From: Nitrospirota bacterium
Lineage (GTDB): Bacteria > Nitrospirota > Nitrospiria > Nitrospirales > UBA8639
DNA: 64,000 bases
Direction: 5' to 3'
NCBI GenBank assembly: GCA_011088105.1
Contig: JAALKI010000005.1
Coordinates: forward strand, 36,416-100,415
This document shows, piece after piece, positions 53,291 through 62,033 of the stretch. Numbering within the stretch: position 1 is the first letter of the stretch; each line of letters starts with the position of its first letter. Both the position numbers and the translations under genes were made by a program. The notes under the pieces are model-generated. The model had not been told where the DNA came from. It saw nothing but the letters and a program-made list of their open reading frames with translations, and made no database searches.

Positions 53291-55120
53291 ATGTGTGGAA
53301 TCATTGGGTACGTTGGACAAGAGCAGGCTTCCTCTATCTTAGTTGATGGCTTGAAGCGCCTTGAATATCGAGGGTATGACTCGTCAGGTATTGCGGTCCT
53401 TCAGCGGGGCCATGTTGAAGTTCGCCGAAGTGTAGGGAAATTAGCCAATTTGGAACAGACGTTGAGTGGTGGGGATCTTCAGGGAACCATGGGGATTGGC
53501 CACACCCGATGGGCAACTCATGGAAAACCATCTGAACAAAATGCCCACCCACACCGATCCGGTAATATCGTGATCGTTCATAACGGTATTATCGAAAACT
53601 ATCTTTCCTTGAAAGTCCACCTCCAGCAAGAGGGATTTCAGTTTGAATCGGAAACCGACACTGAAGTCGTGTCACATTTGCTGGCTTCGTACATGAAACA
53701 GAGCCAATCCTTATCTGAAGCCTTTCGGTCTGTCGTGAGGGAATTGCAAGGGAGTTATGCACTCGCGGGCATTTGTGAGGATGAACCTCATGCTATCGTT
53801 ACCGTGAGGTCAGGATGTCCACTTGTAGTGGGACAGGGTGAGAAGGCCTCCTATTTGGCCTCTGATGTTACGCCATTGTTGACTCACACTCGAGACATGA
53901 TTTTCCTTGAAGATGGAGACATTGCGGTCTTGACGCCTGGGGACATCACGGTGATGGCCGTGGATGGACATCGTGTGAAGCGAAAACCAACGACCGTCGA
54001 TTGGAGCGCTGATGCTGCTGAAAAAGGAGGATTTCCCAATTTCATGCTCAAAGAGATTCATGAGCAGCCTCAAGTAATTCTTGATACCCTGCGTGGGCGC
54101 TATAGCTATGACTCAGGCGAAGCCGATCTTCCTGATTTGTCCATTACTAGCGAAGAACTGAGCAATACCAAGCGAATTTGGATTGTGGCGTGTGGTACCT
54201 CCTGGCATTCTGGTCTAGTCGGGAAATACCTCATTGAAGAAATGCTTCGGACTCCCGTACAGGTCGATATTGGATCAGAATTCCGATATCGAGAACCCAT
54301 GATCCAACCGGATGATTTGTTTATTGCGATTTCCCAATCTGGAGAAACGGCGGATACTTTGGCTGCTGCGCATGAAGCAAAACGGCTTGGGGCTCGGGTT
54401 CTGTCGATTGTCAATGTGGTGGGGAGTTCATTAGCCAGGGATTCTGATGGGGTGATCTATACCCGGTGCGGGCCGGAGGTGAGTGTGGCCTCCACGAAAG
54501 CGTTTACTGGTCAAGTCGTGGCGCTCTATTTGTTGGCGTTGCACATTGGACGGATTCGTCAGCAATTGATGGCCGATGATGGGCGATGGTGGCTTGATCA
54601 ATTTCGGGCGCTTCCTGGTCAGGTTGAGCATATTCTAAGGCAAGAAGCGGAAATTATTTCCATGGCGAAGCGGTTTTATACGAAGTCGAACTTTCTCTAT
54701 CTGGGGCGTGGCATTAATTATCCTATTGCCCTGGAAGGGGCCCTGAAGCTTAAGGAAATATCATATATCCATGCAGAAGGATATGCGGCGGGGGAAATGA
54801 AACATGGTCCCATTGCTCTGGTGGATGAAGAGATGCCTGTGGTGGTCCTAGCTCCACGCCATCGTTTGTATGAAAAAACTGTCAGTAATCTGATGGAAGT
54901 GAAAGCCCGCAATGCGCCGGTCATTGCTTTCGTCAGTGAAGGAGAACGCGAGTTAGGGGGAATCGCAGATTTTGTCTTTTCGATTCCTCATTCTCATCCG
55001 TTAATGTCTCCGATCTTGTTTACGGTTGCCCTGCAATTGTTAGCCTATCACATTGCCACCCTTCGGGAGGTCGATGTCGATCGGCCACGCAATTTAGCCA
55101 AAAGTGTGACGGTGGAGTAA
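53291..55120 (+). CDS. glmS: Glutamine-fructose-6-phosphate aminotransferase (isomerizing)
   Basis: GlmS makes glucosamine-6-phosphate from fructose-6-phosphate and glutamine. Methionine removal exposes Cys1, the glutaminase nucleophile (MCGIIGYVGQ), followed by GHTRWATHGKPSEQNAHPH in the glutaminase domain and two SIS domains (IACGTSWHSG-like VACGTSWHSG and SQSGETADT; GRGINYPIALEGALKLKEISYIHAEGY). The frame extends upstream to 53264, but the ATG at 53291 must be used, because cysteine has to follow the initiator. 609 residues is normal. No glmS ribozyme was recognised in the 84-base leader. Confidence 0.97.
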   Translation: MCGIIGYVGQEQASSILVDGLKRLEYRGYDSSGIAVLQRGHVEVRRSVGKLANLEQTLSGGDLQGTMGIGHTRWATHGKPSEQNAHPHRSGNIVIVHNGIIENYLSLKVHLQQEGFQFESETDTEVVSHLLASYMKQSQSLSEAFRSVVRELQGSYALAGICEDEPHAIVTVRSGCPLVVGQGEKASYLASDVTPLLTHTRDMIFLEDGDIAVLTPGDITVMAVDGHRVKRKPTTVDWSADAAEKGGFPNFMLKEIHEQPQVILDTLRGRYSYDSGEADLPDLSITSEELSNTKRIWIVACGTSWHSGLVGKYLIEEMLRTPVQVDIGSEFRYREPMIQPDDLFIAISQSGETADTLAAAHEAKRLGARVLSIVNVVGSSLARDSDGVIYTRCGPEVSVASTKAFTGQVVALYLLALHIGRIRQQLMADDGRWWLDQFRALPGQVEHILRQEAEIISMAKRFYTKSNFLYLGRGINYPIALEGALKLKEISYIHAEGYAAGEMKHGPIALVDEEMPVVVLAPRHRLYEKTVSNLMEVKARNAPVIAFVSEGERELGGIADFVFSIPHSHPLMSPILFTVALQLLAYHIATLREVDVDRPRNLAKSVTVE

Positions 55121-55129
55121 GTGCTCCCA

Positions 55130-55333
55130 CTACTTATTCCAATGTCTCGGTATGCTTTGGCGTTCGATGGGCAATACCCGTTTGCTGGGAAGCTTGTGCA
55201 ACAGCTTTAGAGCCTTTTCCTGATTCTGCGCAGAATGGGCTATTAATAGATCGGAGAGAGCATGCTTTTCCGATTTCCCTTTATCATCACAGATTGAGAA
55301 ACAAACAAAAATGTTTGTGTCCATCTCTTTCAT
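55130..55333 (-). CDS. Possible small protein downstream of glmS
   Basis: A 67-residue open frame of ordinary composition (SEKHALSDLLIAHSAQNQEKALKLLHKL), mostly helical, without a signal peptide or known motif. No convincing ribosome binding site precedes the ATG at 55333. It is convergent with glmS and lies 10 bases from its stop. The 189 bases to the next gene hold nothing that I recognise. A real gene is possible but not supported beyond composition. Confidence 0.3.
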   Translation of the reverse strand: MKEMDTNIFVCFSICDDKGKSEKHALSDLLIAHSAQNQEKALKLLHKLPSKRVLPIERQSIPRHWNK

Positions 55334-55522
55334 GTGAACTATTCTTTTACTTTTTCTCTAAAACTACGTTGCATTGCCGCAATACTCACAGCTTTTCTCT
55401 TTGTATTGTGAAGTTTCCCCCAAAAGTCATCGACTCTCTTGGAAATTGACGTGATTGCAACTTTCTCATTCTTTGTGGCAAGGGTTCTAAAATTTCTTTG
55501 GAGATTGTTATTTGCCTTTTCT

Positions 55523-55933
55523 TTATTTTTCAGCTTCTATAAAATCCCACGCTAAAATGGGAACCGTCACAATCATGACGGACTCTTGCCCAAGTTTCCT
55601 TGCATAAGCTTTCGCTACCTTTTTAGCTTCTTGCACGTCGTCAATCTTATTTATGTCTTTGCCCTTAACTATCAGGGTTACAAGCTTCGAACGTTCTGGG
55701 CTTCCCTGGTAGTACCCGACTAAGTCTACAACGTTAAAACCATCAAAAGATGTTGCTAAAAGGCTTTTTTCAAAATCGTTCCACTGTTTAAGGGAAACTG
55801 CGCCACCAGTTGGAATCGATAGACCAAAAAACATTCTTAATCTGTAGGTCTCTTCGGCGCTACTAATCGTTGGAAAAAAGAACAAGGCCGTAACAACTAG
55901 CACGTGAAACATAGACTTGCTTCTTTTCATCAT
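55523..55933 (-). CDS. Exported DUF3574-like protein
   Basis: The 136-residue protein has a signal peptide (MFHVLVVTALFFFPTISSAEE) and a mature part with RMFFGLSIPTGGAVSLKQWNDFEKSLL, then FNVVDLVGYYQGSPERSKLVTLIVKG, which fits DUF3574 (GLS.P.GG.VS...W..F pattern). This is a small exported fold of unknown role, expected in the periplasm. The ATG at 55933 has a gggagaac-type binding sequence upstream. Its neighbour on the same strand, upstream, is sdhE, 120 bases away; a functional link is not evident. Confidence 0.72.
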   Translation of the reverse strand: MMKRSKSMFHVLVVTALFFFPTISSAEETYRLRMFFGLSIPTGGAVSLKQWNDFEKSLLATSFDGFNVVDLVGYYQGSPERSKLVTLIVKGKDINKIDDVQEAKKVAKAYARKLGQESVMIVTVPILAWDFIEAEK

Positions 55934-56053
55934 GTTCTCCCTTCTTTTGGTTTAACATTATTTAAACTGATCTATATAGCACCACATCATCAACTCAACA
56001 CTATGGTCTGTCATGAAGGAGACAATAGATCAAAATGGCAAGAGCCTCGTAAC

Positions 56054-56926
56054 TTAAATTTTCTGAAGGGCCTTGTTCGGTGACACGAGATTTCTCGTGA
56101 GTCCAAGGTCGTTTGGTTTCATGCCCATGGCGAGACCGATGAGCTGGGGGAGGTGGAGAATGGGTAGGTTGATGGATGTGCGAGCCTGTTTTTCGGCTTT
56201 GGCCTGCATGCCGTCCAGATTCAAATGGCAGAGGGGGCACGGAGTGATCATCATATCGGCGCCGTTGTCTTTTGCGTCGCTGGTATGGTTGGCGACCATG
56301 GTCAGGGAATTGGTTTCGTTAATTGTCAGAATTGGCAATCCACAACACCGATTTTTTCCTGGTAAGTCCACAACCTTGGCACCCAACGCGGTGATAACGG
56401 TTTCCAACGCATGGCGTCGAGCAGGATAGTCATCGATACCTAAGGCATCTGTCGGCCGTTGCAGATAACAACCGTAAAAGGGAGCAACCTGTAAATTGTC
56501 TAATGGGCGACTTACGGCTTTCTGGAGTTTTTTTATACCCACATCTTCCAATAATATCCAGAGAAAATGTCTAATCTGGGTTGTACCACGATAAGTCAAT
56601 TGTTCTTCTGCAAGGCTCTCATTGATTTCTGCCAAATAATGTTCGTTTTGTGTGAGACGTTGATTCGCTTGGCTCATCACGCCTTGGCAGGTGCTACAGA
56701 TCGTCATGATGGGCAATTGTTTTTGTTCCGCGATGGCAAAGGTTCTAGCATTGAGGGCATCGCCAAGACGAAGAGATTTCTCTTGTAAGACGCCTGCGCC
56801 GGTGCAGGCGACGTTTTGTAATTCTTCCAGTTCAATGCCAAGTCGGGGATAGACGTGCATGAGCGATTGGTAGAGTTCCGGGCAACCGCCTTTCGCCACG
56901 CAACCGGGATAGAGGGCATATTTCAT
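56054..56926 (-). CDS. Succinate dehydrogenase CCG-domain subunit (SdhE/HdrB-like)
   Basis: The 290-residue protein has the CCG-domain fold of heterodisulfide reductase subunit B: YPGCVAKGGCPELY at the N-terminus, CSTCQGVM, YGCYLQRP and NRCCGLPILT, PCPLCHLNLD in the second repeat. In non-classical (archaeal/epsilonproteobacterial type) succinate dehydrogenases this subunit replaces membrane anchors SdhC/D and carries an unusual iron-sulfur site. The ATG overlaps the stop of sdhB (ATGA-type), and sdhA precedes, so a SdhABE operon is clear. It should mediate electron transfer to quinone at the membrane surface. Confidence 0.88.
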   Translation of the reverse strand: MKYALYPGCVAKGGCPELYQSLMHVYPRLGIELEELQNVACTGAGVLQEKSLRLGDALNARTFAIAEQKQLPIMTICSTCQGVMSQANQRLTQNEHYLAEINESLAEEQLTYRGTTQIRHFLWILLEDVGIKKLQKAVSRPLDNLQVAPFYGCYLQRPTDALGIDDYPARRHALETVITALGAKVVDLPGKNRCCGLPILTINETNSLTMVANHTSDAKDNGADMMITPCPLCHLNLDGMQAKAEKQARTSINLPILHLPQLIGLAMGMKPNDLGLTRNLVSPNKALQKI

Positions 56927-57882
56927 GGATTATCTTTCAATATGCCGATCATGCGCTGTATATGAGCAATGCCAGGAATAGCACGATGCAGCGGACCGGA
57001 TTTTGGCAGTTTATGGTGGAACAAGGCGCGCAGGCCAACAGGTATCAAGGAGAGGATTTTGCCAATATTGAATAAACCATGTGTTTTGAGAGCCAACATG
57101 GGTTCATCAAGTGTTCCTTTGTCTCGAATAATATTGATGAATGCTTCAGCATGTCTTGCTCCAGTTGTACTTGGAAGGTTGGCGTTCATAGCCTGTGCCC
57201 GTAATGACATGATCCGATCCATTGGCGCGACTCCCTTCGGGCAGACTTGAATACATTCCATACATCGCGTGCAGTCCCATATGCCTCCTGGTTGATCGAG
57301 AGCTGTCAGGCGTTTGGACGTTACCGTGTCTCTTGGATCTGCTACAAATCGATAAGCTTTTGCCAGGGCGGCTGGTCCGAGAAAGGTTGAATCAACTTCC
57401 AAGACGGTACAATCGGATATGCACACACCGCACATGATGCATCCCATGACGCCGGACAAATGAGACATAGCGGCAGGTGGGGCCAAATATTCTGTTTGTG
57501 GTGCTGGTTGTGGTGGGTGAAGCCAAGGTGTCACTTGGCGAATATTACGCCAAAATGAATCCATGTCCGTGACCAAATCTTTAATGACAGGCATGTTGTG
57601 CATGGGTTCGACGGAAATGGTTTCCCCTTGGGGGGCGACGGACATGATTTTGGTTTTGCAGGCGAGCGTGGCATGACCATTAATACGCATCCCACATGAT
57701 CCGCAGATCGCTCCACGACACGAACATCGCAGGGCAAGAGAATCATCTTGCGTTTCCCTAATCTGAATGAGGGCATCTAAAACGGTATCCGATTCATCGA
57801 TGCTTGTCGTATATTCCTGGTAATAAGGAATGGCCTTTTCGGTTTCAGGGTTATAGCGTTTGATGGTCAAGGTCGCTTGCAT
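56923..57882 (-). CDS. sdhB: Succinate dehydrogenase/fumarate reductase iron-sulfur subunit
   Basis: About 319 residues. Cysteine clusters fit SdhB: the plant-type 2Fe-2S loop CSCRGAICGSCGMRINGHATLAC near residue 60, CIMCGVCISDC near 160, and CTRCMECIQVCPKGVAP near 205. Longer than classical SdhB by about 70 residues at the C-terminus, as in SdhE-type enzymes. The start at 57882 overlaps the sdhA stop (TAATG); an ATG nine codons further upstream would lie inside sdhA and is not needed. It transfers electrons from the flavoprotein to SdhE. Confidence 0.94.
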   Translation of the reverse strand: MQATLTIKRYNPETEKAIPYYQEYTTSIDESDTVLDALIQIRETQDDSLALRCSCRGAICGSCGMRINGHATLACKTKIMSVAPQGETISVEPMHNMPVIKDLVTDMDSFWRNIRQVTPWLHPPQPAPQTEYLAPPAAMSHLSGVMGCIMCGVCISDCTVLEVDSTFLGPAALAKAYRFVADPRDTVTSKRLTALDQPGGIWDCTRCMECIQVCPKGVAPMDRIMSLRAQAMNANLPSTTGARHAEAFINIIRDKGTLDEPMLALKTHGLFNIGKILSLIPVGLRALFHHKLPKSGPLHRAIPGIAHIQRMIGILKDNP

Positions 57883-59585
57883 TAGTATACTCGGGGTTGT
57901 GGAGGCCATTGCGTGATGTGAACCGGCAAGTACGCAATCCGTGGCGGCCTTTCCGGATTACGGTAAATCAGCACGTGCTTTAACCAGTTTTCATCATCGC
58001 GGGCAAGATAGTCTGTTCGAAAATGAGCGCCTCGGCTTTCTTTCCTGATCAGCCCGCCAATGATAATCGTGTGGGCACAGTCTAGCAAGTTCTCGAGTTC
58101 AAGTATGGCATGCAGGCTTGTATTAAAGACCTGTCCTTTATCCTGAATCCCAACATTCTGCCAGCGATCTTTGAGTGAAGCGAGAATCTGAAGCGCAGAC
58201 TCCATGCCTTCCTGGTAACGAAACACAGATAAGTGTGTGTTCATGGTTTGCCCCATTTCCAAGCGAATAGCCGCGACCGAATCCGAGGTCATGGGCCGCT
58301 GTAAAATGTGAGAGATATGATTCTGGTCTCGAGCAATCACCGATTCCGAAACAGTCGTCGATGTAGATGTTTTTACGAATTCCGCGGCGCAGGTTCCTGC
58401 GCGTCGTCCAAACACAATGGTTTCCAAAAGAGAGTTGGCTCCTAATCGGTTGCCGCCATGAAGACTCACGCAAGCTGTTTCTCCTGCGGCAAACAACCCA
58501 GGGATTCCGTCCCAACGGCCTTCAATATCCCAACATCTTCCATGAATATCAGTTTTAATCCCGCCCATTTGATAATGCATGCCTGGGCGAATAGGGACTG
58601 GTTCTTTCGTCAGATCGATATTGGCAAACGTAAGTGCTTCCTCAGCAATTTGTCGGAGACGGTCATGAATAAATTTCTTTCCAAGGTGGCGACAATCCAA
58701 TAGAACGCATCCATTCACCCCACGTCCTTCATTGATTTCTGTTTGTTCCGCGCGAGATACGACATCCCGTGATGCCAATTCCATCATCTTGGGAGCATAC
58801 CGTTCCATAAATCGTTCTCCCAAGCTATTCAAGAGGAAGGCCCCTTCTCCTCGGGCGGCTTCAGTCAACAAGAGCCCTCGGTTTTTCAAGGTCGTGGGGT
58901 GATATTGCACCATTTCCATATCCATCAGTGGAGCTCCGGCTCGATAAGCCAGCGCCATGCCATCGCCTGTACAAATGAGCGCGTTGGTGCTGGGCTCGAA
59001 GACTCGTCCCAATCCACCCGTTGCGAGAACAACGGCTTTTCCTCGTAACAATTGAAACTGGGTGGTTTTCATATCAAAGGCGACGACTCCGGCGCATTGA
59101 CCATGATCGTCCAAGGCCAGTGATGTGACAAACCATTCTTCGAAAAGGGTAATGTCGGCTTGTATGATTTGTTCAAATAAGACATGAAGCAGCGCTTGTC
59201 CTGTAAAGTCTGATACAAAAAATGTCCTGGCGCGTTCCTGACCACCAAACCGTCGCGTTCCAAGTTGGCCTTTGTCTGTTCGATTGAAGATGACTCCGCG
59301 ATGTTCTAAATCGATAATGTCTTGGCCGGACTCTCGTGCAAGGACTTCGATCGCATCTTGATCGCCCAAATAATCACTGCCTTTGACCGTATCAAAGGCA
59401 TGGTTTTCCCACATGTCACCTCGGTCTGTTAGGGCAGCGTTAATACCGCCTTGTGCGGCGTTTGAATGACTGCGGACGGGATAAACTTTCGATACAATTG
59501 CGACGTTCATGCCCTGCTCGTGGGCTGCCAACGCGCTTCGCATGCCGGCCAATCCACCACCGATAATTAATACATCAAATTGCAT
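57882..59585 (-). CDS. sdhA: Succinate dehydrogenase/fumarate reductase flavoprotein subunit
   Basis: The 567-residue flavoprotein has the FAD-binding GGGLAGMRSALAAHEQG at the N-terminus, HSNAAQGGINAAL with the covalent FAD-histidine region, substrate-site arginine segments (TEAARGEGAFLLNSLGERFMERYAP) and GGNRLGANSLLETIVFGRRAG. It oxidises succinate to fumarate in the TCA cycle, or runs in reverse. ATG at 59585. The three genes sdhA-sdhB-sdhE lie head to tail with one- to four-base overlaps; no classic SdhC/SdhD membrane gene is present next to them. Confidence 0.96.
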   Translation of the reverse strand: MQFDVLIIGGGLAGMRSALAAHEQGMNVAIVSKVYPVRSHSNAAQGGINAALTDRGDMWENHAFDTVKGSDYLGDQDAIEVLARESGQDIIDLEHRGVIFNRTDKGQLGTRRFGGQERARTFFVSDFTGQALLHVLFEQIIQADITLFEEWFVTSLALDDHGQCAGVVAFDMKTTQFQLLRGKAVVLATGGLGRVFEPSTNALICTGDGMALAYRAGAPLMDMEMVQYHPTTLKNRGLLLTEAARGEGAFLLNSLGERFMERYAPKMMELASRDVVSRAEQTEINEGRGVNGCVLLDCRHLGKKFIHDRLRQIAEEALTFANIDLTKEPVPIRPGMHYQMGGIKTDIHGRCWDIEGRWDGIPGLFAAGETACVSLHGGNRLGANSLLETIVFGRRAGTCAAEFVKTSTSTTVSESVIARDQNHISHILQRPMTSDSVAAIRLEMGQTMNTHLSVFRYQEGMESALQILASLKDRWQNVGIQDKGQVFNTSLHAILELENLLDCAHTIIIGGLIRKESRGAHFRTDYLARDDENWLKHVLIYRNPERPPRIAYLPVHITQWPPQPRVY

Positions 59586-59636
59586 GATTCATCATTTTCA
59601 TAAAGACATTGTCGAAAAGACTACTGTATAAATGGA

Positions 59637-60038
59637 TCAATCCTGTATGCGATTGGATTCTGAGACTCGTTGGAAATGGACTAATAGGTCACGGACAGAC
59701 ACAATACCGACTGGACTGCCGCCTTCACATACGACCAAATGCCGAACGCCAAGATTGCCCATCATATCGTGGGCTTGCTCTATCGATTGCGTGCTTTCAA
59801 TTTTCAAGAGAGGGGTCGTCATGATCGTACTGACTGTCGTTGTTCGTAAATCTCGCTCACTGGCAATTCCTCTTCGAACTAAGTCTGTATCCGTGACAAT
59901 GCCGACAATCTCCCCGTTTCTTTCGATAAGCAACGCACTAATTCGATCGTCACACATTCGTTGTGCGGCTTCAAGGATTGATGCGTGACTGGAGGTTTTT
60001 ACCAGTTCTTTTCGCATGATGTGTCTTAAGGGTGTCAT
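59637..60038 (-). CDS. CBS-domain pair protein
   Basis: The 133-residue protein consists of two CBS domains (VKTSSHASILEAAQRMCDDRISALLIERNG and PLLKIESTQSIEQAHDMMGNLGVRHLVVCEGG) forming a Bateman module, which usually binds adenosine nucleotides such as AMP or ATP. There is no catalytic domain, so it may be a stand-alone energy sensor or a regulator of a partner. Location is cytoplasmic. It lies downstream of the alpha-E/transglutaminase gene (35-base gap) on the same strand, and is possibly co-transcribed. Confidence 0.92.
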   Translation of the reverse strand: MTPLRHIMRKELVKTSSHASILEAAQRMCDDRISALLIERNGEIVGIVTDTDLVRRGIASERDLRTTTVSTIMTTPLLKIESTQSIEQAHDMMGNLGVRHLVVCEGGSPVGIVSVRDLLVHFQRVSESNRIQD

Positions 60039-60073
60039 GGTTGGGTTCTCTCATATACTTTATCGCTCATGGA

Positions 60074-62023
60074 TCATTGTTGGCTGTCATGGCCTGTATC
60101 AGCAGTTTGTTGCTCCATCATGAGTGGGGTTAACCACCGGTTATCTGGCTCGTGATTTTCCAGCGTGACTGAGACAGCCACCACAAGGGAATTTTGAGCA
60201 TCTCCTGAATAGTAGCCGCTTGTCGGGGCAATGTCTTGATAGTCTCGCCCCACTGCGACGGTACTATAGCGTTCGTCACAGCGGCATTGATGGGTGGGGT
60301 CATATGGGACCCACGTTGGGATGTGGTGAGGGCCTGTTGGAAACAGCACTTCGACCCAGGCATGCATCTGTCCTTCACCGGGAAGGTATCCCGAAACATA
60401 TCGAGCAGAAAGACCGGAGAGACGGCAGAGGGCCAGCATAATATGCGCGTAATCCTGGCAGACGCCAACACTTTGTTTGAATGCTTGGGACGCGGGCGTG
60501 TCGACATGCGTGCGTCCTGGTTCATAATGCATATGAGCATAGATTTGGTTCATGAATGATTCAGCGAGTTCCGCGGGCGTCAAGCCACGCTCCTTAGAGC
60601 GTTGGGTGATTTTGATGAATGCATCACAACTATCCACGAGTTTCGTCATGTGCAAAAACTCGGCTGGTTCAACCGTGCAATCAGATTCCGTGAGCCCAAT
60701 GCCTTGATAACAGAGTGAATTGTCAGTTTTGTACAGACATTGCGTCTCAATTCTCATTTCCACGGTACACCCAAGTTCCTTTTCGATGTGTTCGTGGTCC
60801 AATTGCCAGACTAAATTTCCAAAGGCATCGGTGAAGTGTCGATAATCAGCTGGTGGATCCATGTGCCACCGGAGATCCAGCCGGCGTTGCTGGCCATAAT
60901 GCTGAGGTGGTGCAACACGGATAATCGTGCTAACTTTGGACACTGGTGACTGATAAGTATACGTAAATTGATGACGAATGGAGACGATGGCTTTTGAGGG
61001 ATGCGGAAGCGTTTCGTGCTCTCGAAGCGCAGGTCTCCGATGTGTATGGAGCAGAGGTGCTGGCAGGTCCAGGGAGTAGCCTTCTGACCGGAAATGTGCA
61101 CGAGCAATGTGGTTGGTCAGGCGATCAAGGTGATCGATGACTTGGGTGAGGAAGGGCGAAAGGCCCATTCGGAAAACTTCCTCTAAATTTCCAAACTCCA
61201 AATCGGCGGCGAATTGTCCTGCTAAGCGTTCGCTTTCACGAGTATTTGCTCGGCGGCTTGAACTGGAGAGTCTTCCAAGAAGTTGACGCAGAAGATTTGC
61301 GGAAAAACGAAGGGATCGAGGGAACCGGTTATGGAAGAGGAGAAATTGAACGATTTTTCGTGGAACCAATTGTGTGCGATAAAATTTTCGATAGATTTCA
61401 AATGCGCTGGCTGATTTCAGAATAGCGAGACAGGCGTGATACTCGGATATGGCGCCAGGCTCGGGTGCGGCTTTTACGAGCACGGGGTTATCCAGTAAAC
61501 GAGCTGTTTGCCCGGCACGTTCGACATTTTTCCCAAGTCGGTAAAAGTTCCAGCCTTCATCATGGAGCATGGTACTCCCCATGACACCATCAAGTGTGTA
61601 ACAGGTCTGTAGAATGTGGTTGAGGAGGCGGTGAGGGGCGGATCGTAATTCTTGAGGCGTCTGCCCTTGAAGACTGAGATAAAACTCATTGAGATGATGC
61701 CAGATTTCACTGGATAGTTGGTCTTGAACACCTCGGGCATTCGTGCGTGCCATACCAATGAGATTAATGAGCGAGTTGGGGTTTTGCCGATTGAGTGACA
61801 AAAACTCCAAGACAGCTGGCGTGTTTAAGGGGCCGTATAGGTGTGTATAGATTGTATAATTCCCATTGCTTTCTAAAAAGTGCTTCCAAGTCGAAGCCTG
61901 TTCACTCCAATCGGCAATTTCAAGGATGAGGTGATAGTGGACATGCGTGAATCGGGCTGTGTATTCGGCTCGTTCAATGTATCGACCAATCCAAAAAAGC
62001 GATTCTGCACTTCGGCTCAGCAT
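60074..62023 (-). CDS. Alpha-E (DUF403) domain fused to transglutaminase-like protein
   Basis: The 649-residue protein unites two parts that are usually separate genes. Residues about 1-330 are the helical alpha-E/DUF403 domain (MLSRSAESLFWIGRYIERAEYTARF at the N-terminus). Residues about 350-630 are a transglutaminase-like protein with an N-terminal beta domain and a papain-like core: Cys in GVCQDYAHIML near residue 522, His in MHAWVEV near 562 and Asp in WVPYDPTH. The next gene upstream is the circularly permuted ATP-grasp protein. These three domains occur as a conserved trio, thought to modify peptides or amides, but the substrate is unknown. Confidence 0.9.
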   Translation of the reverse strand: MLSRSAESLFWIGRYIERAEYTARFTHVHYHLILEIADWSEQASTWKHFLESNGNYTIYTHLYGPLNTPAVLEFLSLNRQNPNSLINLIGMARTNARGVQDQLSSEIWHHLNEFYLSLQGQTPQELRSAPHRLLNHILQTCYTLDGVMGSTMLHDEGWNFYRLGKNVERAGQTARLLDNPVLVKAAPEPGAISEYHACLAILKSASAFEIYRKFYRTQLVPRKIVQFLLFHNRFPRSLRFSANLLRQLLGRLSSSSRRANTRESERLAGQFAADLEFGNLEEVFRMGLSPFLTQVIDHLDRLTNHIARAHFRSEGYSLDLPAPLLHTHRRPALREHETLPHPSKAIVSIRHQFTYTYQSPVSKVSTIIRVAPPQHYGQQRRLDLRWHMDPPADYRHFTDAFGNLVWQLDHEHIEKELGCTVEMRIETQCLYKTDNSLCYQGIGLTESDCTVEPAEFLHMTKLVDSCDAFIKITQRSKERGLTPAELAESFMNQIYAHMHYEPGRTHVDTPASQAFKQSVGVCQDYAHIMLALCRLSGLSARYVSGYLPGEGQMHAWVEVLFPTGPHHIPTWVPYDPTHQCRCDERYSTVAVGRDYQDIAPTSGYYSGDAQNSLVVAVSVTLENHEPDNRWLTPLMMEQQTADTGHDSQQ

Positions 62024-62033
62024 AATGCGTCAG

